A stretch of DNA of 64,000 nucleotides from Stenotrophomonas bentonitica (GTDB taxonomy: Bacteria > Pseudomonadota > Gammaproteobacteria > Xanthomonadales > Xanthomonadaceae): contig NZ_JAAZUH010000002.1 in the NCBI RefSeq assembly GCF_013185915.1, positions 310,001-374,000 on the forward strand. Reading direction: 5' to 3'. The number at the start of each line of letters is the position of its first letter. Positions within the stretch are counted from its first letter, which is position 1. The translations under genes and the position numbers were made by a program. Positions 60,729-64,000 of the stretch are shown in pieces. The notes beneath the pieces were generated by a model. It had not been told where the DNA came from and did no database searches. It saw nothing but the letters and a program-made list of their open reading frames with translations.

Positions 60729-61235
60729 ATGCGCACAACTTTAATTTCAATTGCGGTGGCTTTAAGTTTAATGTCGGGAGTTGCAGTGGCTGGATCCAAG
60801 ACTTCATCGCAGAATTTCGGACGCGATCAGGCGTTGTCCCAACGAAACATCCAAGAGGGGGTGGTTCTCATGGTTCGTGAGGTGCGGATTGAAGACCGCT
60901 CTAAGGTGAACACCGGAACGTTTGTTGGTGGTGCGGTAGGAACCGCGATCGGTGACCGCACAAGCCGCAAGAACCGCGACACACGCAATGTTGCACGTGT
61001 GGTTGGTGCAGCCGGTGGGGCGTTGATTGGAGGCGCCACACAGCGCGCTGTAAGCGGGCACAAAGGCTATGAAATCGTGATCCGCACACAGGACCGCCGT
61101 GGACGTTCTGAAGTCATCTCTATTGTCCAGGATGCGGATGTCAGCGTGCGCCAAGGCCAAAGTGTCCTCATCAGCGGCAGTGGTCGGGATGTACGTGTCG
61201 TTCCGATACCAGACGCTCCAATTAGCTCGCTTTGA
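60729..61235 (+). CDS. exported glycine-zipper protein (SlyB/17-kDa antigen-like)
   Basis: 168 residues. Signal peptide MRTTLISIAVALSLMSGVAVA, no lipobox. The middle is a glycine zipper: TFVGGAVGTAIGDRTSRKN and VGAAGGALIGGATQRAV, as in SlyB and 17-kDa surface antigens. C-terminal domain with KGYEIVIRTQDRRGRSEV, VRQGQSVLISGSG. Likely outer-membrane or periplasmic. Could change the envelope of the host, e.g. in exclusion of related elements. Own promoter and terminator. Confidence 0.82.
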   Translation: MRTTLISIAVALSLMSGVAVAGSKTSSQNFGRDQALSQRNIQEGVVLMVREVRIEDRSKVNTGTFVGGAVGTAIGDRTSRKNRDTRNVARVVGAAGGALIGGATQRAVSGHKGYEIVIRTQDRRGRSEVISIVQDADVSVRQGQSVLISGSGRDVRVVPIPDAPISSL

Positions 61236-61245
61236 CATATCAATC

Positions 61246-61268
61246 AAGCCCCCAATGGGGGCTTTTTT
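61246..61268 (+). terminator. Rho-independent terminator
   Basis: AAGCCCCC AAT GGGGGCTT then TTTTG; follows the glycine-zipper gene. Confidence 0.9.
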
Positions 61269-61311
61269 GTTGCAATGAATCCAGAAGCTTAACGGCCGGA
61301 CAAAAGATCAT

Positions 61312-61339
61312 TTGTCAGCTAGCTAAATTGGTATTGATT
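61312..61339 (+). promoter_or_regulatory. element-type promoter
   Basis: TTGTCA at 61312-61317, 16-bp spacer, TTGATT at 61334-61339, upstream of the H-NS-like gene. Confidence 0.45.
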
Positions 61340-61385
61340 GAATAGATTCAATTCACTGCATCGGGCAGGGGATAAAGGATCACCA

Positions 61386-61781
61386 ATGAGCACTGTTGTC
61401 TCTGAGATTGAAAAGCAGCTTGCCGACGCCATCAAGCACCAAGAGGCGCTTCAAGAAAAGTTGCTCAAAGAGCGCACGAAGGAAGCTGGCAAGTTCTTTG
61501 AAAGCCTCACCGCTGGGCTAACAAAATACATCGATGTACTGACCAGCGAGCAGCGTTCGCAAGTGGCGCGTATGGTTGGGTTTGTCCACACCAAGCACAA
61601 GGCTCATGTCAGTCGCGCTGTCCGTGGGGGCGCTCCCACGCATAAGCTGGCCAACGCCCAGGGGAGCCAGTTCCACTACCGTGGACGCGGGCGAAAGCCT
61701 CAAGTGCTTGTGGATTTTGAAGCAAGCCCCGAGGGGCAGGAGTTGTTGAAGGCTGGGAAGCCCACACACATCGCGCTTTAA
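61386..61781 (+). CDS. H-NS-like nucleoid protein
   Basis: 131 residues from ATG 61386. N-terminal coiled coil (SEIEKQLADAIKHQEALQEK, LLKERTKEAGKFFESL) for oligomerisation. The C-terminal DNA-binding motif is FHYRGRGRKPQVLVDF; GRGRKP is the AT-hook-like loop of H-NS-family proteins that binds the minor groove of AT-rich DNA. The usual Trp residues flanking it are replaced by Tyr and Val. Carried on an AT-richer island, it may silence element genes or reduce fitness cost, as plasmid H-NS proteins do. Confidence 0.6.
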   Translation: MSTVVSEIEKQLADAIKHQEALQEKLLKERTKEAGKFFESLTAGLTKYIDVLTSEQRSQVARMVGFVHTKHKAHVSRAVRGGAPTHKLANAQGSQFHYRGRGRKPQVLVDFEASPEGQELLKAGKPTHIAL

Positions 61782-61797
61782 GAACTCAGTCCAACAG

Positions 61798-61822
61798 ACC
61801 CCCACATTGTGGGGGTTTTTAT
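61798..61822 (+). terminator. Rho-independent terminator
   Basis: ACCCCCACA / TGTGGGGGT with T5; after the H-NS-like gene. Confidence 0.88.
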
Positions 61823-61839
61823 TGTCTCAACAAAAGGTA

Positions 61840-61867
61840 TTGACAATGTTGGTTTGTGTGTTTTAGT
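61840..61867 (+). promoter_or_regulatory. element-type promoter
   Basis: TTGACA at 61840-61845, 16-bp spacer, TTTAGT at 61862-61867. Shares the GGTATTGACAAT context with the promoter at 63757. Confidence 0.5.
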
Positions 61868-61897
61868 CAAAATACAAATCAACAAAAGGAGTCTCAT

Positions 61898-62044
61898 ATG
61901 AACTATATGAAAAAACTATTGGCGAAGTACATCTTGTATGTCGGATTGCCTCTGTTCGTGCTTCACTTCGCCGGAGCGGCGTTTGAAAAAATCGACACCA
62001 TTGAAACAGCGGTGGGCAATCTTCAACACGCAGCAGGGCGGTAA
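61898..62044 (+). CDS. small single-pass membrane protein
   Basis: 48 residues: MNYMKKLLAKYILYVGLPLF then a short hydrophilic tail (EKIDTIETAVGNLQHAAGR). Good AAAAGGAG ribosome binding site. Function unknown; three bases separate it from the next membrane gene. Confidence 0.6.
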   Translation: MNYMKKLLAKYILYVGLPLFVLHFAGAAFEKIDTIETAVGNLQHAAGR

Positions 62045-62047
62045 ACA

Positions 62048-62431
62048 ATGTTCGGGTGGATGGATCTGGTGGTGGTCAACGCTTTGTCGCTTGCGGCCTT
62101 TGCGTTCTACTTCATTGCAGCCATTCGTTACGGTGTGAAGCGCAATTGGAAATCGTCTGTATTGATGGTGGCGTTTTCAACGGTTCCGTGGCTGGTGCTG
62201 ATCTGTGTAACCCGAATTTGTTTGTTCTACTGCCTTGATATGTGGGGGGTGTGGATCACCCTGGGCGCGATGAAAATAGCGTTTAGTTGGACGTGCGGAG
62301 CGTGCATTGCTTGCGTTCAATTCCTCCCCATTCGCGGCGCCACGCTGCCATCACTGTTTGTCGGGCTCGGTGTTGCGGCCGTGGGCACGGCGTTCTCACT
62401 CATTGAATTATTTGGTCGGATTGATCTGTAG
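62048..62431 (+). CDS. hypothetical membrane protein, four helices
   Basis: 127 residues with four hydrophobic segments (LVVVNALSLAAFAFYFIAA; SVLMVAFSTVPWLVLICV; VWITLGAMKIAFSWTCGACI; LFVGLGVAAVGTAFSLIEL). Six cysteines within the membrane part. No family recognised. In an operon with flanking small genes. Confidence 0.65.
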   Translation: MFGWMDLVVVNALSLAAFAFYFIAAIRYGVKRNWKSSVLMVAFSTVPWLVLICVTRICLFYCLDMWGVWITLGAMKIAFSWTCGACIACVQFLPIRGATLPSLFVGLGVAAVGTAFSLIELFGRIDL

Positions 62432-62439
62432 GAGGGTCA

Positions 62440-62943
62440 ATGAACTACTCACATTTGGAGAAAAACGAAATACTGTTGTCAAAAGCTATTTCAACGCACT
62501 CAGACAACCTTGACGCTTTGCGCTGGTATGTGCGCGTGGCTTGTGAGGATTTTCCAGGCCGTGCGCCTCGCATTTGCGAACACGCCATTGGGTCGATGAT
62601 CCACTTTGGACCCGATAATTTGCATGTGTTGGTTGGGGCGCTCATCAACGCTGGTGAGGAAATGCCGCAAAACGTACTGTGGCTTATGTGTAAAGAGGGG
62701 TTTTTAACGGGCGAGGTTGCGCCCCAGGTGGTGGAACTTATGGGACGTATTTTGAACAGCGACAAACCGGTTTCTCTGTATGAAGTGGAGTCCACATTGC
62801 ATGTTGCTCAAATTGTTGGATGCAAAGATGTCGTTGCATTGTTAAGTGAGTACATCGACGCACAGCGTGAAAAGCAACGGGAAAATATTTGCAATGCACT
62901 GTCAAGCGCACAGGGGAGGTCTGGTGTTGGTCGCAAGATTTGA
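62440..62943 (+). CDS. hypothetical protein
   Basis: 167 residues (MNYSHLEKNEILLSKAIS), all-helical in appearance with HEAT-like spacing (RAPRICEHAIGSMIHFG, LWLMCKEGFLTGEVAPQVVE). Starts 8 bp after the membrane protein gene with GGAGGG upstream. No function recognised. Confidence 0.65.
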   Translation: MNYSHLEKNEILLSKAISTHSDNLDALRWYVRVACEDFPGRAPRICEHAIGSMIHFGPDNLHVLVGALINAGEEMPQNVLWLMCKEGFLTGEVAPQVVELMGRILNSDKPVSLYEVESTLHVAQIVGCKDVVALLSEYIDAQREKQRENICNALSSAQGRSGVGRKI

Positions 62944-62958
62944 TTTCAATAAAACGTC

Positions 62959-62986
62959 TTGACTTTGTTTGCGTTTGTGTTTGTAT
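62959..62986 (+). promoter_or_regulatory. element-type promoter
   Basis: TTGACT at 62959-62964, 16-bp spacer, TTGTAT at 62981-62986. Confidence 0.5.
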
Positions 62987-63008
62987 GAATAAACAGATGA
63001 GGGTATCT

Positions 63009-63203
63009 ATGGTGCGAAAAACATATTATTTATGGGAGCATGCTTCGGGAGAACTGTTTTGGCAGTCAAAGGGGGTTCATGATTATTTGCTCAAGGGCGA
63101 GTTAAATCGGCGCTATATGAAGATGGTAGGATGGACGGGGAGGCGGAAGCTCTTCACCAAGTTGGAATTGATAGAAACTAAGGTTGGGAGGGTCAATGAG
63201 TAA
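63009..63203 (+). CDS. hypothetical small basic protein
   Basis: 64 residues from ATG 63009 (MVRKTYYLWEHASGELFWQ) with GAGGG at proper distance. Starts at 62985 and 62997 are open, but the first overlaps the -10. The sequence is aromatic and basic; no domain recognised. Overlaps the next gene by 8 bp. Confidence 0.55.
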   Translation: MVRKTYYLWEHASGELFWQSKGVHDYLLKGELNRRYMKMVGWTGRRKLFTKLELIETKVGRVNE

Positions 63204-63597
63204 ATCGAAACAGAGAAATCATCGGGTTAAGCCGTCGGGCAATTGGGTTCCAAAGACCTGCGGGTATGCAATGTTCTATGAGACGGCTAAGTATTACGCG
63301 CGTCTGGATGCACGTGCGACAAAGCTTGATAAAACGATGACGGGAACGTTGCGCGAATTTATTTGGGATTTTGTCGAGAACCCTGATTTTGATCGGGATG
63401 AGTTCTTGAACTTGGGCTGTGAGCCACAGAAGCCTAAGCCTTTAAATAAAAATCATTTGGATAACGTGCGTAGCGAGGGCATTGGGTTTATATCCGACGC
63501 CAAGCCGGTTGTCAGCAAGGTTGAACAATTGGCGAGTGATTTTGGTATCAGCAAAGCTTCTCTTGTGCGCTATATCTTGCGGAAAAATCTGCAATAG
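63196..63597 (+). CDS. hypothetical protein with RHH-like C-terminus
   Basis: 133 residues (MSKSKQRNHRVKPSGNWVPK). Basic N-terminus, acidic middle (REFIWDFVENPDFDRDEFL), and a C-terminal KVEQLASDFGISKASLVRYI that looks like the helix-turn-helix part of a ribbon-helix-helix protein. Might be a small regulator. A terminator follows. Confidence 0.55.
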   Translation: MSKSKQRNHRVKPSGNWVPKTCGYAMFYETAKYYARLDARATKLDKTMTGTLREFIWDFVENPDFDRDEFLNLGCEPQKPKPLNKNHLDNVRSEGIGFISDAKPVVSKVEQLASDFGISKASLVRYILRKNLQ

Positions 63598-63622
63598 CTA
63601 GTTTGGTCGGTTGTTCTTGAAT

Positions 63623-63647
63623 AAGCCCCGTTTCGGGGCTTTTTTAT
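63623..63647 (+). terminator. Rho-independent terminator
   Basis: AAGCCCCG TTT CGGGGCTT followed by TTTTATT. Confidence 0.9.
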
Positions 63648-63756
63648 TGGGTCATCCGCTTTGCGGACCGCGCATATGGTCTACGACGCGCGCCACTGTC
63701 GCGCCCCTGCGGGCTTCAATCGCTTGCCCGATTTGGCAACATCTCAATAAAAGGTA

Positions 63757-63784
63757 TTGACAATATTCGGATATGTGTTTGATT
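63757..63784 (+). promoter_or_regulatory. element-type promoter
   Basis: TTGACA at 63757-63762, 16-bp spacer, TTGATT at 63779-63784, the clearest example of the recurring motif. Confidence 0.55.
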
Positions 63785-63805
63785 AAATAAAACAGGGGAT
63801 GAATT

Positions 63806-64000
63806 ATGAAACCACTCATTGCAATATTCATTTTATTGGCTCCGCTGTTGTCGGTCGCCGAAGAGGTGCGTGGACGTTTTGTGGTGTCAATGACCATCGT
63901 TGAGTCGTGCGTATTGACCGATCACGGCATTCAAAAATGCACGACAGGAATGCGCGAACCCACCGTCGCCAAGGAAAAAATTGCGATCAAAACCCCGGAA
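63806..64000 (+). CDS. small exported protein, 3' end outside window
   Basis: 65 codons visible. Signal peptide MKPLIAIFILLAPLLSVAEE. The mature part contains two cysteines (ESCVLTDHG, KCTTGMREP) that could form a disulfide. No family recognised. Starts 22 bp after the promoter at 63757-63784. Confidence 0.6.
   Translation, partial: MKPLIAIFILLAPLLSVAEEVRGRFVVSMTIVESCVLTDHGIQKCTTGMREPTVAKEKIAIKTPE

Noticed and set aside
49427..64000. Prophage
   Set aside because: No capsid, portal, terminase, tail or lysis genes in the visible part; ArdC, iterons and a helicase fit a plasmid-like or conjugative element better, though the far end is not seen.

Overview
The first ~49 kb are a high-GC gammaproteobacterial chromosome of the Xanthomonadaceae, most likely Stenotrophomonas. 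The evidence is the gene order (rplU-rpmA-obgE / rpsT / murJ-ribF-ileS-lspA-ispH, ffh-nmo, rpsP-rimM-trmD-rplS), the proteins themselves, and about a dozen short hairpins headed by GTAG that match the SMAG REP-like elements described in S. maltophilia. The last ~15 kb (about 49.2 kb to the window end) are clearly lower in GC, use TTG, CAA and AAA codons freely, and are an integrated mobile element whose far end lies outside the window.

Layout. 1-2875: uvrA (minus, 3' end cut). 3.1-5.4 kb: ribosomal proteins L21, L27 and S20 with the GTPase ObgE. 5.5-12.5 kb: murJ, ribF, ileS, lspA, ispH, the last four as a tight operon. 12.5-16.9 kb: M61 peptidase, a yhhN-type membrane gene broken by a REP-like insertion, and a periplasmic trehalase. 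17.0 kb: tRNA-Thr(CGT), followed by an accessory patch (17.4-26 kb) with an HNH nuclease, a PD-(D/E)XK-like protein, small orphan genes, a lone AbiEi/DUF6088-type regulator with a palindromic operator, an arylsulfatase plus a decayed duplicate of its 3' end, D-lactate dehydrogenase and a SymE-like toxin gene. 26.7-30.8 kb: cyoABCD (bo3-type quinol oxidase). 31-33 kb: MHYT-GGDEF-EAL protein. 33.2-41 kb: radA, a CcsA-like protein, ffh, a nitronate monooxygenase, a class IV aminotransferase, and rpsP-rimM-trmD-rplS. 41-49.2 kb: MATE exporter, small lipoprotein, hslR, katG with an OxyR-type site, a DUF937 protein, and mutS.

Mobile element (49.2 kb to end). A 618-residue tyrosine recombinase is divergent from mutS and separated from it by only ~220 bp. 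The first codons of mutS and its upstream region look element-derived, so the element appears to have inserted at the extreme 5' end of mutS. Behind the integrase come two excisionase-like helix-turn-helix genes, an ankyrin protein, and a 312-bp non-coding locus with nine copies of a 9-bp iteron framed by perfect 30-bp inverted repeats. Next are a ribbon-helix-helix protein and an SF3/D5-type helicase; iterons, RHH protein and helicase together look like a plasmid- or satellite-type replication/partition module. An overlapping operon follows with two ArdC-like antirestriction paralogs (one without its HExxH motif) and two tandem paralogs of an unknown family. The remainder is small genes: a second ankyrin protein, a glycine-zipper exported protein, an H-NS-like DNA-binding protein and several membrane or exported micro-proteins. 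Many transcription units start with a TTGACA-N16-TTGATT-like motif, which suggests co-regulation. No transfer, capsid or tail genes are visible, so the class of the element (ICE, integrative plasmid, satellite) is open.

The most interesting points are the insertion at mutS (a possible mutator switch, as known for SpyCI elements at mutL), the iteron/inverted-repeat locus, the active/inactive ArdC pair next to the unknown paralog pair, and REP-like elements that interrupt or terminate genes.
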